64,000 bases of DNA, from assembly GCF_900177615.1 (NCBI RefSeq), contig NZ_FXAP01000005.1:248001-312000 (forward strand), in the 5' to 3' direction. The position numbers and the translations under genes are program-made. This DNA comes from Plantibacter flavus. Lineage in GTDB: Bacteria > Actinomycetota > Actinomycetes > Actinomycetales > Microbacteriaceae. Under the pieces are notes generated by a model, which did no database searches, had not been told where the DNA came from, and saw nothing but the letters and a program-made list of their open reading frames with translations. This document shows, one piece after another, positions 42,752 through 52,321 of this stretch (within the stretch, counting starts at the first letter, position 1; every line of letters begins with the position of its first letter).

Positions 42752-45700
42752 GTGTCGAGCCAGATGACCGGAGTGGGCGCCGATGACGGCGCAACGAACG
42801 AATTCGGAGCCAATGAATGGCTCGTCGACGAGATGTACGAGCAGTACCTCGTCGACAAGGATTCCGTGGACCGCTCCTGGTGGCCGATCCTCGAGCACTA
42901 CCGGCCGGTGAACGGCGCAGCCCAGGGAACGACGGGCGGCCAGCCGGACGACGGTGCGGCATCCGCCGGCACCACGGCGTCGGCCCCCGCCCCCGCAGTG
43001 GCGGACGAGGCGGCCCGGGTCAACCCGCCGACGGCCCCGATCCAGGTCATCGGCGCGCAGCCGGTCGCCCGCACCACCTCGGTCCAGGCGAAGCCGGCCC
43101 CGATCCCGGCCGACGCCCCGATGACGAGCCCGAACCAGGTCCAGCAGCCGAAGAGCGACCAGACCGAGCCCGCTCCGGAGGACGTCGACAAGGTCACCGT
43201 GCTGAAGGGCATGGCCAAGTCGCTCGCCACCAACATGGACGCGAGCCTCACGGTCCCGACCGCGACGAGCGTGCGCACCATCCCGGCGAAGCTGATGATC
43301 GACAACCGCATCGTCATCAACAACCACCTGAAGCGCGCCAGAGGCGGCAAGGTCAGCTTCACCCACCTCATCGGCTGGGCCCTCATCCAGGCGCTGAAGG
43401 ACTTCCCGAGCCAGAACGTCTACTACGAGGAGACCGACGGCAAGCCCACGGTCGTCGCCCCGGCGCACATCAACCTCGGCATCGCCATCGACCTCCCGAA
43501 GCCCGACGGCTCCCGCGCCCTCATGGTGCCGGGCATCAAGCGTGCCGACACCCTCACCTTCAACGAGTACCTCTCGGCCTACGAGGACCTCGTGACCCGC
43601 GCCCGCAAGGGCAAGCTCACCGGAGCCGACTTCCAGGGCGTCACGATCTCACTCACGAACCCCGGTGGCATCGGGACCGTGCACTCGGTCCCCCGTCTCA
43701 TGAAGGGCCAGGGCTGCATCATCGGCGCCGGCGCCCTCGAGTACCCGGCCGAGTTCCAGGGCGCCTCCGAGCGCACGCTCAACGAGCTGGCGATCGGCAA
43801 GACGATCACGCTCACGAGCACCTACGACCACCGCGTCATCCAGGGTGCCGGCTCGGGCGAGTTCCTCAAGGTCGTCCACGAGCTGCTCATCGGCAGCCGC
43901 AGCTTCTACCAGGACATCTTCGCCGCGCTCCGCATCCCGTACGACCCGATCCACTGGTCGCCCGACATCAGCGTCGACCTCGCCGACGCCGTCGACAAGA
44001 CCGCCCGCGTCCAGGAGCTCATCAACGCGTTCCGCGTCCGCGGCCACCTCATGGCCGACATCGACCCGCTGGAGTACGTGCAGCGTTCGCACCCCGACCT
44101 CGAGATCGAGACCCACGGCCTGACCTTCTGGGACCTCGACCGCGAGTTCGTCACGGGCGCCTTCGGCTCGGCCCGCACGGCAAAGCTGCGCGACATCCTC
44201 GGCGTCCTCCGCGACTCGTACTGCCGCACCACGGGCATCGAGTACATGCACATCCAGGACCCCGCGCAGCGCAAGTGGATCCAGAGCAAGGTCGAGCGCA
44301 AGTACGAGAAGCCGACGCACGACGAGCAGATGCGCATCCTCGGCAAGCTCAACGAGGCCGAGGCCTTCGAGACCTTCCTGCAGACGAAGTACGTCGGCCA
44401 GAAGCGCTTCAGTCTCGAGGGCGGCGAGTCCACCATCGCCCTCCTCGACACCATCCTCCAGGGTGCGTCGCAGGCCCAGCTCGACGAGGTCGCGATCGGC
44501 ATGGCCCACCGCGGCCGCCTCAACGTCCTCACGAACATCGCCGGCAAGACGTACGGTCAGATCTTCCGCGAGTTCGAGGGCACCCAGGACCCGGCGAGCC
44601 ACGGTTCCGGCGACGTGAAGTACCACCTCGGCACCGAGGGCACCTTCAAGGCCGAGGACGGCCGCGAGATCCCGGTCTACCTGGCAGCGAACCCCTCGCA
44701 CCTCGAGGCCGTCAACGGCGTGCTCGAGGGCATCGTCCGCGCGAAGCAGGACCGCGGGCCGATCGGCGCGTTCGGCACCCTCCCGATCCTCATCCACGGC
44801 GACGCGGCGATGGCCGGTCAGGGCGTCGTCCTCGAGACGATGCAGCTGTCCCAGCTGCGCGGCTACCGCACGGGCGGCACGGTCCACGTCGTCATCAACA
44901 ACCAGGTCGGCTTCACCACGCCTCCTGGCGAGGGCCGCTCCTCCATCTACAACACCGACGTCGCGAAGACCATCCAGGCGCCGATCTTCCACGTGAACGG
45001 CGACGACCCCGAGGCCGTCGTGCGGGTCGCGGAGCTCGCCTTCGAGTACCGCCAGGAGTTCAAGCGCGACGTCGTCATCGACCTCGTGTGCTACCGCCGA
45101 CGCGGCCACAACGAGGGCGACGACCCGTCGATGACGCAGCCGCTCATGTACAGCCTCATCGAGGCGAAGCGCTCCGTGCGCAAGCTCTACACCGAGGCGC
45201 TCGTCGGCCGCGGCGACATCACCGAGGAAGAGTACGAGGCCGCGCACCGCGACTTCCAGGACCGCCTCGAACGCGCCTTCATGGAGACGCACGCCGAGCA
45301 GACCTCGCCGACGCCGATCCCGACCGAGGTCCTCGACGAGGACGGCTACTCCGGCGAACTCGAGACGACCGGCGTCTCCGAGGGCGTCGTGCAGCTCATC
45401 GGCGACGCGTTCAACAACAAGCCGGCCGGGTTCACCGTGCACCCGAAGGTGCAGCAGCTCCTCGAGAAGCGACTCGACATGAGCCGCAACGGCAACATCG
45501 ACTGGGGCTTCGGAGAACTGCTCGCACTCGGATCGGTGCTCATCGAGGGCACCCCGGTGCGGATGTCCGGACAGGACTCCCGCCGCGGCACCTTCGTGCA
45601 GCGTCACGCCGTCCTCCACGACCGGGTCAACGGCCAGGAGTGGCTGCCGCTCGCGAACCTCAGCGACAACCAGGCCCGCTTCTGGATCTACGACTCGCTC

Positions 45701-46519
45701 CTCAGCGAGTACGCGGTCATGGGCTTCGAGTACGGCTACTCGGTCGAACGTGCCGACGCACTCGTGCTGTGGGAGGCGCAGTTCGGCGACTTCACCAACG
45801 GTGCGCAGACGATCATCGACGAGTTCATCTCCTCCGCCGAGCAGAAGTGGTCGCAGCGGTCGAGTGTCACGCTCCTCCTCCCCCACGGCTACGAAGGCCA
45901 GGGCCCCGACCACTCGTCCGCGCGGATCGAGCGGTTCCTGCAGCTCTGCGCCGAGGACAACATGACCGTCGCACGGCCGTCGACCCCCGCGTCGTACTTC
46001 CACCTGCTGCGTCGCCAGGCGTACGCCCGCCCGCGTCGGCCGCTCGTCGTCTTCACCCCGAAGGCGATGCTGCGTCTGCGTGGCGCGACCAGCCCGGTGG
46101 CGGACTTCACGTCCGGCCGCTTCGAGCCGGTGATCGACGACGCACGGATCACCGACAAGGCCGCGGTCAAGCGGGTGCTCCTGCACTCCGGGAAGATCCA
46201 CTACGACCTCCTCAGCGAGCTGCAGAAGCAGCCGAACGACGAGATCGCCCTCGTCCGCGTCGAGCAGTTCTACCCGGTCCCGGTGGCCGAGCTGAACGCC
46301 GTGGTCGCGCAGTACCCGAACGCCGAACTGGTGTGGGTGCAGGACGAGCCGGAGAACCAGGGCGCGTGGCCGTTCATCTGCCTGGAGGCTGCCAAGCACC
46401 TCGAGGGTCGGACGATCCGCAACGTGTCGCGCACCGCGTCCGCCTCCCCAGCCACGGGTTCGGCGAAGCGTCACGCCGCCGAGCAGGCGGAGCTCCTCCG
46501 CACCGCGCTGGCGCTCTGA
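42752..46519 (+). CDS. kgd: multifunctional 2-oxoglutarate dehydrogenase/decarboxylase E1 with E2 domain
   Basis: A 1255-residue fusion typical of actinobacteria (Kgd/OdhA). The N-terminal peptide NEWLVDEMYEQYLVDKDSVD docks to the complex. A Pro/Ala-rich linker covers 50-135. A dihydrolipoyl succinyltransferase-like domain (140-390) ends with the catalytic YDHRVIQGAGSGEFL near 358. The thiamine-diphosphate E1 domain (400-1255) carries GMAHRGRLNVLTNIAGK and the cofactor motif HGDAAMAGQG through NNQVGFTT. No lipoyl domain is present, so it must use lipoyl-E2 of another gene. It catalyses the 2-oxoglutarate to succinyl-CoA step of the TCA cycle, normally restrained by a GarA/OdhI-type protein. 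GTG 42752 is preceded weakly by GGAGAGAG; TAGGCT at 42670 is a candidate -10. Confidence 0.95.
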   Translation: MSSQMTGVGADDGATNEFGANEWLVDEMYEQYLVDKDSVDRSWWPILEHYRPVNGAAQGTTGGQPDDGAASAGTTASAPAPAVADEAARVNPPTAPIQVIGAQPVARTTSVQAKPAPIPADAPMTSPNQVQQPKSDQTEPAPEDVDKVTVLKGMAKSLATNMDASLTVPTATSVRTIPAKLMIDNRIVINNHLKRARGGKVSFTHLIGWALIQALKDFPSQNVYYEETDGKPTVVAPAHINLGIAIDLPKPDGSRALMVPGIKRADTLTFNEYLSAYEDLVTRARKGKLTGADFQGVTISLTNPGGIGTVHSVPRLMKGQGCIIGAGALEYPAEFQGASERTLNELAIGKTITLTSTYDHRVIQGAGSGEFLKVVHELLIGSRSFYQDIFAALRIPYDPIHWSPDISVDLADAVDKTARVQELINAFRVRGHLMADIDPLEYVQRSHPDLEIETHGLTFWDLDREFVTGAFGSARTAKLRDILGVLRDSYCRTTGIEYMHIQDPAQRKWIQSKVERKYEKPTHDEQMRILGKLNEAEAFETFLQTKYVGQKRFSLEGGESTIALLDTILQGASQAQLDEVAIGMAHRGRLNVLTNIAGKTYGQIFREFEGTQDPASHGSGDVKYHLGTEGTFKAEDGREIPVYLAANPSHLEAVNGVLEGIVRAKQDRGPIGAFGTLPILIHGDAAMAGQGVVLETMQLSQLRGYRTGGTVHVVINNQVGFTTPPGEGRSSIYNTDVAKTIQAPIFHVNGDDPEAVVRVAELAFEYRQEFKRDVVIDLVCYRRRGHNEGDDPSMTQPLMYSLIEAKRSVRKLYTEALVGRGDITEEEYEAAHRDFQDRLERAFMETHAEQTSPTPIPTEVLDEDGYSGELETTGVSEGVVQLIGDAFNNKPAGFTVHPKVQQLLEKRLDMSRNGNIDWGFGELLALGSVLIEGTPVRMSGQDSRRGTFVQRHAVLHDRVNGQEWLPLANLSDNQARFWIYDSLLSEYAVMGFEYGYSVERADALVLWEAQFGDFTNGAQTIIDEFISSAEQKWSQRSSVTLLLPHGYEGQGPDHSSARIERFLQLCAEDNMTVARPSTPASYFHLLRRQAYARPRRPLVVFTPKAMLRLRGATSPVADFTSGRFEPVIDDARITDKAAVKRVLLHSGKIHYDLLSELQKQPNDEIALVRVEQFYPVPVAELNAVVAQYPNAELVWVQDEPENQGAWPFICLEAAKHLEGRTIRNVSRTASASPATGSAKRHAAEQAELLRTALAL

Positions 46520-46534
46520 CCTCAGCCGCACGAC

Positions 46535-46566
46535 CGACGACCGCCCGTTCCGACGGGCGGTCGTCG
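46535..46566 (+). terminator. hairpin terminator after kgd
   Basis: A perfect 14-bp stem (CGACGACCGCCCGT and complement) with a TCCG loop, 15 bases after the stop codon. Confidence 0.8.
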
Positions 46567-46661
46567 TCGTCTGCGTCGTCGTCCGGGCGCGGGTGGTCAG
46601 CACGGCGCGGGTGGTCAGCACGGCGACAGCGATCCGTGAGTGGGTGGTGAGCCACCGCCAA

Positions 46662-46667
46662 TAGGCT
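46662..46667 (+). promoter_or_regulatory. -10 TAGGCT of the antiporter gene (leaderless)
   Basis: Six bases (GACGCC) separate it from ATG 46674. Confidence 0.6.
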
Positions 46668-46673
46668 GACGCC

Positions 46674-48377
46674 ATGGACTTCGCATTCCTCGCCGTCGTC
46701 GCGGTGGTGACCATCGTCGCGGTGGCCCGCTTCGCGAACAAGCTGCGCGTGGCAGCCCCGCTCATCCTCGTCCTGGTCGGGCTCGCCCTCAGCTACCTGC
46801 CGTTCGTGCCGGACGTCGAGGTCAAGCCGGAGTGGATCCTCGCCGGCGTGCTGCCCCCGCTCCTCTATTCGGCCGCCGTCAACGTGCCCCTGGTCGACTT
46901 CCGCCGCAACCTCAAAGCGATCTCCGGACTCTCGGTCGTCCTCGTCGTTGTGTCATCGGTCCTCATCGGCTGGATCCTGTCGACGATCCTCCCCGACCTG
47001 AGCCTGGCCGCCGGCATCGCCCTCGGTGCCGTCGTCAGCCCGACCGACGCGGTCGCCGCGACCTCCATCGGTAAGCGGCTGGGCATGCCGTCGCGACTCG
47101 TGAGCGTCCTCGAGGGCGAGAGCCTCGTGAACGACGCCTCGGCCCTCGTCCTCCTGCGCTCCGCCATCGCCGCGACCGCCGGCACGGTCTCGTTGTGGGG
47201 TGTCCTGGGCGACTTCGCCTATGCGGTGGCGCTCGCGATCGCGATCGGGATCGTCGTCGGGTTCATCACGGTCCGGATCCGATCCCGCCTCGGCGACCCG
47301 GTCCTGACGACGGTCATCTCCTTCGCCGTGCCGTTCATCGCGTATCTGCCCGCCGAGCACTTCCACGCCTCAGGCGTCCTGTCGGTCGTCGTCGCAGGAC
47401 TCTACACCGGGCATCAGAGCGCGAAGTACTTCACCGCCCAGGACCGCATCAGCGAACGCATCAACTGGCGGACGACGCAGTTCCTCCTCGAGAACGGGGT
47501 GTTCCTGCTCATGGGGCTCGAGCTCGAGGCCATCGTCTCGCAGGTGGAGCAGGACGACCTCGGCATCTGGTCGTCGATCGGTCTCGGGTTGCTGACCGCC
47601 ATCACCCTCATCGTCGTCCGCATCGTGTTCGTCGGCGTCCTCGTCTGGTCGTTGCGACGCGACGAACGGGAGGCTCTCGCCCGGCGGCCGAGACTGGAGC
47701 AGGTCTCCGCACGCCTCGAGGAGCATCCGACGGAGAACGCGCGTTCAGCCAAGCGCAAGGCCGCCTTCTCGAGGTCGATCGCCCGGCGGAGCGCCGACCT
47801 GGACTTCCTGCAACGCGAGGGACTCGGATGGCGGGGTGGCGCGGTCCTCGCCTGGGCGGGGATGCGTGGTGTCGTCACGATCGCCGCAGCGCAGTCGCTC
47901 CCGCTCGACACCCCGTATCGGGCGGAGTTGGTGCTCATCGCGTTCACGGTCGCGATCGTCACCCTCCTGCTCCAGGGCGGTTCCCTCCCGCTCGTCATCC
48001 GGCTGACCCGGGTCGGCGGGACGGACGAGCAGGCGGCGATGGCGGAACTGGCCGGTCTCGTCGAGGAGATCTCGACCGTCGGTGTGGCCGCCCTCGACGA
48101 CCCGCAACTGCGAACGGACGGCGGGGAGCCGTTCGACTCCGCGGTCGTCGACCGGGTGCGCACGAGCAGCCTCATCCGCGTCGAGTCGGCGGCGGAACGG
48201 ACCGATGCCGGCGTGGGCCCGCATGAGCAGTTCCGACAGCTGCGACGCCGAGTGCTCGACGCCGAACGCGATGCGCTCCTCGACGCGCGGGCGACCGGCA
48301 GCTACTCCTCCGAGGTACTGGCGAAGGCACAGCGGATGCTGGACGTCGAGGAGTCACGCCTCGACGGCGCCGGCTGA
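46674..48377 (+). CDS. Na+/H+ antiporter, CPA1 family
   Basis: A 567-residue NhaP/NHE-type antiporter. About 12 transmembrane segments fall between residues 1 and 450, including the ion-site helix GAVVSPTDAVAATSIGKRL and GESLVNDASALVLLR (the conserved ND pair). A charged cytoplasmic loop (about 320-370, RRDEREALARRPRLEQVSARL) interrupts the membrane part, and the C-terminal 120 residues are cytoplasmic. It exports Na+ in exchange for H+. No other subunit is needed. Confidence 0.9.
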   Translation: MDFAFLAVVAVVTIVAVARFANKLRVAAPLILVLVGLALSYLPFVPDVEVKPEWILAGVLPPLLYSAAVNVPLVDFRRNLKAISGLSVVLVVVSSVLIGWILSTILPDLSLAAGIALGAVVSPTDAVAATSIGKRLGMPSRLVSVLEGESLVNDASALVLLRSAIAATAGTVSLWGVLGDFAYAVALAIAIGIVVGFITVRIRSRLGDPVLTTVISFAVPFIAYLPAEHFHASGVLSVVVAGLYTGHQSAKYFTAQDRISERINWRTTQFLLENGVFLLMGLELEAIVSQVEQDDLGIWSSIGLGLLTAITLIVVRIVFVGVLVWSLRRDEREALARRPRLEQVSARLEEHPTENARSAKRKAAFSRSIARRSADLDFLQREGLGWRGGAVLAWAGMRGVVTIAAAQSLPLDTPYRAELVLIAFTVAIVTLLLQGGSLPLVIRLTRVGGTDEQAAMAELAGLVEEISTVGVAALDDPQLRTDGGEPFDSAVVDRVRTSSLIRVESAAERTDAGVGPHEQFRQLRRRVLDAERDALLDARATGSYSSEVLAKAQRMLDVEESRLDGAG

Positions 48378-48393
48378 CGCGGTCGGTCCGCCG

Positions 48394-48645
48394 TCAGGCG
48401 CTCTCGTGGGTGGCCTGGGTGGCCCGTAGCGACGCCAGGACCTGGTTCTTCAGGTCTTCGGGTGCCGTCTCCTTGCACGCCCGCTGGACGGCCTCGGTGA
48501 GGGTCTGGGCCACGAGCGCCTCGTTCTGACACTCCGGGCAGTTCGCGAGGTGCTCGCGGATGTCGGCCGCTTCGGTCGTGCACACCTCGTGACGGAGGTA
48601 CTCCTCGAGGTCCTTCTTGGCCTTGTCGCAGCCGCAGTCGCTCAT
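48394..48645 (-). CDS. rsrA: zinc-binding anti-sigma factor RsrA
   Basis: An 83-residue ZAS-family anti-sigma factor. H32-x3-C36-x2-C39 (HLANCPEC) is the zinc/redox centre, and extra Cys are at 4, 6 and 22. Under disulfide stress the Cys residues oxidise, zinc is lost and SigR is released. Its ATG overlaps the sigR stop by four bases, so the inhibitor is made in step with its sigma factor. In mycobacteria the counterpart is RshA. Confidence 0.93.
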   Translation of the reverse strand: MSDCGCDKAKKDLEEYLRHEVCTTEAADIREHLANCPECQNEALVAQTLTEAVQRACKETAPEDLKNQVLASLRATQATHESA

Positions 48646-49331
48646 TTCTTGCTCCCCTGCTTCGTCACGGTGAACCCCCGGGACTCGGCGTAGTCGGCCA
48701 ACAGGTCGCGGAGGAGTCGTCGGCCACGGTGCAGACGACTCATCACGGTCCCGATGGGCGTTTTCATGATGTCGGCGATCTCCTGGTAGGCGAAGCCCTC
48801 CACGTCGGCGAGGTACACCGCGAGGCGGAAGTCCTCCGGGATGGCCTGCAACGCGTTCTTCACGTCGCTGTCCGGCAGGTGATCGATCGCTTCGGCCTCG
48901 GCGGAGCGGCTGGAGGTGGCGCTGATCGACTCGGCGCCGCCCAACTGCCAGTCCTCGAGGTCGTCGATGGTGCCCTGGTACGGCTCGCGCTGCTTCTTCC
49001 GATACGTGTTGATGTACGTGTTCGTGAGGATGCGATAGAGCCACGCCTTGAGGTTGGTGCCCTGTTCGAACTGCGCGAACGCGGCGAAGGCCTTCACGAA
49101 CGTCTCCTGGACGAGGTCCTGGGCGTCCGACGGGTTCTTCGTCATGCGCATGGCAGCGCCGTACAACTGATCGATGAACGGCAGTGCCTGTGCTTCGAAC
49201 AGTGATCGGGGGTCCGGCTCGGCCGGAAGGGCTTCTGGGTCGACGGAGGTCATCACCGGCCAGTCTACGGCCAGCGCCAGACGGCCGTGATCGGCCTCCG
49301 TCACCGGTCGTTCCAGTACCGCTGTGGACAT
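48642..49331 (-). CDS. sigR: ECF RNA polymerase sigma factor SigR/SigH
   Basis: A 229-residue group IV sigma factor. Region 2 (about 45-115) contains [25 protein letters not shown] and [24 protein letters not shown]. Region 4 (160-220) contains [45 protein letters not shown]. It drives the thiol-oxidative stress regulon. ATG 49331 is chosen because AAGGAGGAG lies just upstream; residue 27 (MTSVDPE, 49253) is a second possible start. In Streptomyces SigR also exists as an unstable longer form, so both starts could be real. The gene has a SigR-type promoter of its own. Confidence 0.93.
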   Translation of the reverse strand: MSTAVLERPVTEADHGRLALAVDWPVMTSVDPEALPAEPDPRSLFEAQALPFIDQLYGAAMRMTKNPSDAQDLVQETFVKAFAAFAQFEQGTNLKAWLYRILTNTYINTYRKKQREPYQGTIDDLEDWQLGGAESISATSSRSAEAEAIDHLPDSDVKNALQAIPEDFRLAVYLADVEGFAYQEIADIMKTPIGTVMSRLHRGRRLLRDLLADYAESRGFTVTKQGSKK

Positions 49332-49360
49332 CCGCTCCTCCTTCTGCTCTCGACCCCGAC

Positions 49361-49366
49361 TACTGT
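49361..49366 (+). promoter_or_regulatory. -10 TACTGT of aroA (probably leaderless)
   Basis: Eight bases separate it from ATG 49375, and no ribosome site is present. It overlaps the divergent SigR-type promoter, so the two transcription units may interfere. Confidence 0.5.
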
Positions 49367-49369
49367 TGG

Positions 49370-49395
49370 AACCAATGTTGACCAATCCGTATTCC
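49370..49395 (-). promoter_or_regulatory. SigR-type autoregulatory promoter of sigR
   Basis: Read on the minus strand, GGAAT (49395-49391) and GTT (49372-49370) are separated by exactly 18 bases, the spacing of the known SigR/SigH consensus GGAAT-N18-GTT. The start would fall about 30 bases before the sigR ATG. The site overlaps the first codons of aroA. Confidence 0.8.
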
Positions 49396-50724
49396 GCACC
49401 AGATTTCGACGTGTACGGCGATGCCGAACCCGAGCACGACGACGCAGCCTGGCCGGCGCCCGTCGCGGGCGGTCCGGTCGATGCGACCGTCTCGCTCCCA
49501 GGCTCGAAGTCGCTCACGAACCGCGAGCTCGTCCTGGCCGCTCTGGCCGACGGGCCCTCCCTCCTGCGCGCCCCGCTCCACTCGATGGACAGCACCAACA
49601 TGGTCGAGGCGCTGCGCGCACTCGGGACCACCATCGTCGAGCGACCGGCGTCGGGCGCGTTCGGCAAGGACTGGCTCGTCACGCCGGGCGAGCTGTTCGG
49701 CAGCACGACCGTCGAGTGCGGGCTCGCCGGCACCGTCATGCGGTTCGTCCCGCCGCTGGCCGCCCTCGCCCTCGGGCCGACCGTGTTCGACGCCGACCCC
49801 TCGGCCAGGAACCGGCCGATGGCCACCATGATCGGCTCGCTCCAGGCGCTCGGCGTCGACATCAGCGACGACGGCCGGAAGGCGCTCCCCTTCACGGTGC
49901 ACGGCACGGGCACGGTCGCGGGTGGCAAGCTCACGATCGACGCCTCGTCGTCGAGCCAGTTCGTGTCCGGCCTCCTGCTGGCCGCGGCCCGCTTCGAGCA
50001 GGGTCTCCACCTCGTCCACGAGGGCGAGCGTCTGCCGAGCCTGCCGCACATCGAGATGACCATCGCGGCCCTCGCGGCCCGCGGGGTGACCGTGGAACAA
50101 CCGGCCGTCGGTGAGTGGGTCGTAGCCCCCGGCACGATCGCCGCGCTCGACGTCGACCTCGAGCCCGACCTCTCCAACGCCGCACCGTTCCTCGCTGCAG
50201 CGCTCGTCACCGGCGGAAGCGTCACGCTCCGCGGCTGGCCCACCTCCACCACCCAGGTCGGTGCCGACCTGGCGGACCTCCTGCCCCGCTTCGGCGCGAC
50301 GGTCACCCTGGACGGCGACCGCCTCACCGTCACCGGCGGCGAGCGGATCACCGCGGTCGACCTCGACCTGACCACCGGCGGTGAGCTCGCGCCAGCCCTC
50401 ACCGCACTCGCGGCACTCGCCGACGGACCGTCGACCATCACGGGCATCGGGCACATCCGTCATCACGAGACCGACCGCCTCGCGGCGCTCGCGACGGAGA
50501 TCAACAAGCTCGGTGGCGCCGTGACGGAGCTGCCGGACGGTCTCCGCATCGAGCCGCGCCCCCTCCATGGCGGCGAGTGGTCGAGCTACCACGACCACCG
50601 CATGGCGACCACGGGAGCGATCCTCGGTCTCGTCGTGCCCGGGGTCACCATCGAGAACGTCGCGACGACCGCCAAGACGCTCCCACAGTTCACCGAACTG
50701 TGGCACGCGATGCTCGGGGGCTGA
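49375..50724 (+). CDS. aroA: 5-enolpyruvylshikimate-3-phosphate synthase
   Basis: A 449-residue EPSP synthase of the shikimate pathway. [18 protein letters not shown] (substrate Lys and Ser-Lys-Ser), the [17 protein letters not shown] segment with the inhibitor-site region, [15 protein letters not shown] and [12 protein letters not shown] are all visible. A 30-residue N-terminal extension ([20 protein letters not shown]) precedes the enzyme fold. It is divergent from sigR and followed four bases later by rsgA. Neighbours match the mycobacterial sigH-aroA-rsgA order. Confidence 0.95.
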   Translation: MLTNPYSAPDFDVYGDAEPEHDDAAWPAPVAGGPVDATVSLPGSKSLTNRELVLAALADGPSLLRAPLHSMDSTNMVEALRALGTTIVERPASGAFGKDWLVTPGELFGSTTVECGLAGTVMRFVPPLAALALGPTVFDADPSARNRPMATMIGSLQALGVDISDDGRKALPFTVHGTGTVAGGKLTIDASSSSQFVSGLLLAAARFEQGLHLVHEGERLPSLPHIEMTIAALAARGVTVEQPAVGEWVVAPGTIAALDVDLEPDLSNAAPFLAAALVTGGSVTLRGWPTSTTQVGADLADLLPRFGATVTLDGDRLTVTGGERITAVDLDLTTGGELAPALTALAALADGPSTITGIGHIRHHETDRLAALATEINKLGGAVTELPDGLRIEPRPLHGGEWSSYHDHRMATTGAILGLVVPGVTIENVATTAKTLPQFTELWHAMLGG

Positions 50725-50728
50725 GCCG

Positions 50729-51790
50729 ATGAGCTGGTGGGACGACGGCGTCGACGACGACGAGCCGGAACTCGACGAGTCGAGCATCAGGATGCGGCCG
50801 AACCCGAAGGCGAACCGCCCACGGACGAAGACGCGGCCCGAGCACCTCGATGCACTGACCGCACGCGTCCTCGCGGTCGACCGCGGTCGCTACACCGTGC
50901 TCCTCGACGAGGGCACGCCCGAGGAGCGCGTCCTGACGTCGACACGCGCTCGTGAACTCCGCAAGCAGGCCATCGTGACCGGCGACCGGGTCGATGTCGT
51001 CGGCGACACCTCGGGTGCCGAGGGCACGCTGTCGCGCATCGTGCGGATCGTGCCGCGCACGACGCTGCTCCGCCGCAGTGGCGACGACACCGACGCCATG
51101 GAGCGTGTCGTCGTCGCCAACGCCGACCAGATGCTCATCGTCGTCGCCGCCGCGAACCCCGAACCACGGGCCCGACTCGTCGACCGCTACCTCGTCGCCG
51201 CCTACGACGCGGGGATCACCCCGATCCTCTGCATCACGAAGACCGACCTCCAGGACCCCGACGAGTTCCTCGCGAACTTCGCCGGGCTCGGCCTGCGCGT
51301 GTTCCGCAGCCGGGAGGACGACGTCCCCCTCGCCGAGATCACCGAAGCCCTCGTCGGTCACGACACGGTCTTCGTCGGCCACTCGGGCGTCGGCAAGTCC
51401 ACCCTGGTCAACGCCCTCGTGCCGACCGCGGAGCGCGCCACCGGGCATGTGAACGTCGTCACCGGGCGTGGCCGTCACACCTCCTCGTCGACCGTCTCGC
51501 TGCGCATCGAGGCGCCCGGAGGATCCGGGTGGGTCATCGACACCCCGGGCGTCCGCTCGTTCGGTCTCGGACACGTCGACACCGCCAACATCCTGAAGTC
51601 GTTCACCGACCTCGCCGAGATCGCGCTCGAGTGCCCGCGTGGCTGCACCCATCTGCCCGACGCCCCCGACTGCGCGATCATCGAGGCCGTCGCCGAGGGG
51701 CGGCTCGGGGAGAACGGCCCGGCACGCCTCGACTCGCTCCAGCGGCTGCTGGGCACCTTCGCGACGATCAAAGCCGACCAGTACTCCTGA
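50729..51790 (+). CDS. rsgA: ribosome small-subunit-dependent GTPase A
   Basis: A 353-residue circularly permuted GTPase (YjeQ) that assists late 30S maturation. An N-terminal OB fold (about 45-115) is followed by the permuted motifs G4 (CITKTDL), G1 (GHSGVGKST) and G3 (DTPG), and a C-terminal zinc site CPRGCTHLPDAPDC. The first 30 residues are very acidic (WWDDGVDDDEPELDESS), a common actinobacterial extension. Cotranscribed with aroA. Confidence 0.94.
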   Translation: MSWWDDGVDDDEPELDESSIRMRPNPKANRPRTKTRPEHLDALTARVLAVDRGRYTVLLDEGTPEERVLTSTRARELRKQAIVTGDRVDVVGDTSGAEGTLSRIVRIVPRTTLLRRSGDDTDAMERVVVANADQMLIVVAAANPEPRARLVDRYLVAAYDAGITPILCITKTDLQDPDEFLANFAGLGLRVFRSREDDVPLAEITEALVGHDTVFVGHSGVGKSTLVNALVPTAERATGHVNVVTGRGRHTSSSTVSLRIEAPGGSGWVIDTPGVRSFGLGHVDTANILKSFTDLAEIALECPRGCTHLPDAPDCAIIEAVAEGRLGENGPARLDSLQRLLGTFATIKADQYS

Positions 51791-51791
51791 C

Positions 51792-51797
51792 TAGGCT
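51792..51797 (+). promoter_or_regulatory. -10 TAGGCT of bcp (leaderless)
   Basis: It starts two bases after the rsgA stop, and the six-base spacer TGGGGT leads to ATG 51804. Confidence 0.55.
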
Positions 51798-51803
51798 TGG
51801 GGT

Positions 51804-52283
51804 ATGCCTGAAGCACTCCGTCTCTCCGCCGGCGACCCGGCCCCCGCGTTCACCCTCGCCGACCAGGACGGCACCAGCGTGTCCCTGTCCGACTTCGCCG
51901 GACGACGGGTGATCCTCTACTTCTACCCCGCCGCGATGACGCCCGGCTGCACCACCCAGGCGTGCGACTTCCGCGACAACCTCGCATCGCTCGGCGGTGC
52001 CGGGTACGTGGTGCTCGGCGTCTCGAAGGACTCCGTCGGGAAGCTCAAGGCCTTCCAGGAGGAGGACGGGCTCACGTTCCCGCTCCTCAGCGACCCGGAG
52101 CTGACGGTCCACCAGGCGTACGGAGCCTACGGTGAGAAGAATTCGTACGGACGCATCGTCACGGGGGTCCTCCGCTCGACGTTCGTCATCGACGAGACGG
52201 GCACCCTCACCCTCGCCCGGTACAACGTCAAGGCCACCGGCCACGTGAAGAGCCTCCGCAAGGCCCTCGGCCTCGACGCCTGA
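51804..52283 (+). CDS. bcp: thioredoxin-dependent thiol peroxidase (Bcp/PrxQ)
   Basis: A 159-residue peroxiredoxin. The peroxidatic Cys is C49 in MTPGCTTQACDF and the resolving Cys is C54, the five-residue spacing of the atypical 2-Cys Bcp/PrxQ group. It reduces hydroperoxides using thioredoxin. Its own leaderless promoter is predicted, so it need not follow aroA-rsgA expression. The nearby sigR makes redox regulation attractive, but no GGAAT-N18-GTT is seen directly upstream. Confidence 0.94.
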   Translation: MPEALRLSAGDPAPAFTLADQDGTSVSLSDFAGRRVILYFYPAAMTPGCTTQACDFRDNLASLGGAGYVVLGVSKDSVGKLKAFQEEDGLTFPLLSDPELTVHQAYGAYGEKNSYGRIVTGVLRSTFVIDETGTLTLARYNVKATGHVKSLRKALGLDA

Positions 52284-52317
52284 CGCGTCGCGGCTGGACC
52301 ATCACGACCGACGCGTC
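52282..52317. terminator. weak hairpin between bcp and a convergent gene
   Basis: GACGCGTCG at 52282 and CGACGCGTC at 52309 can pair over nine bases across an 18-base loop. The gap between the convergent stop codons is only 38 bases. Confidence 0.35.
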
Positions 52318-52321
52318 GCGC

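Noticed and set aside
43649-46765. A 1038-codon frame antisense to kgd and a 1277-codon frame on the same strand as kgd
   Set aside because: Both are shadows of the strongly biased kgd gene; their compositions (Arg/Pro/Gly-rich or Val/Asp/Arg-rich) lack any domain.
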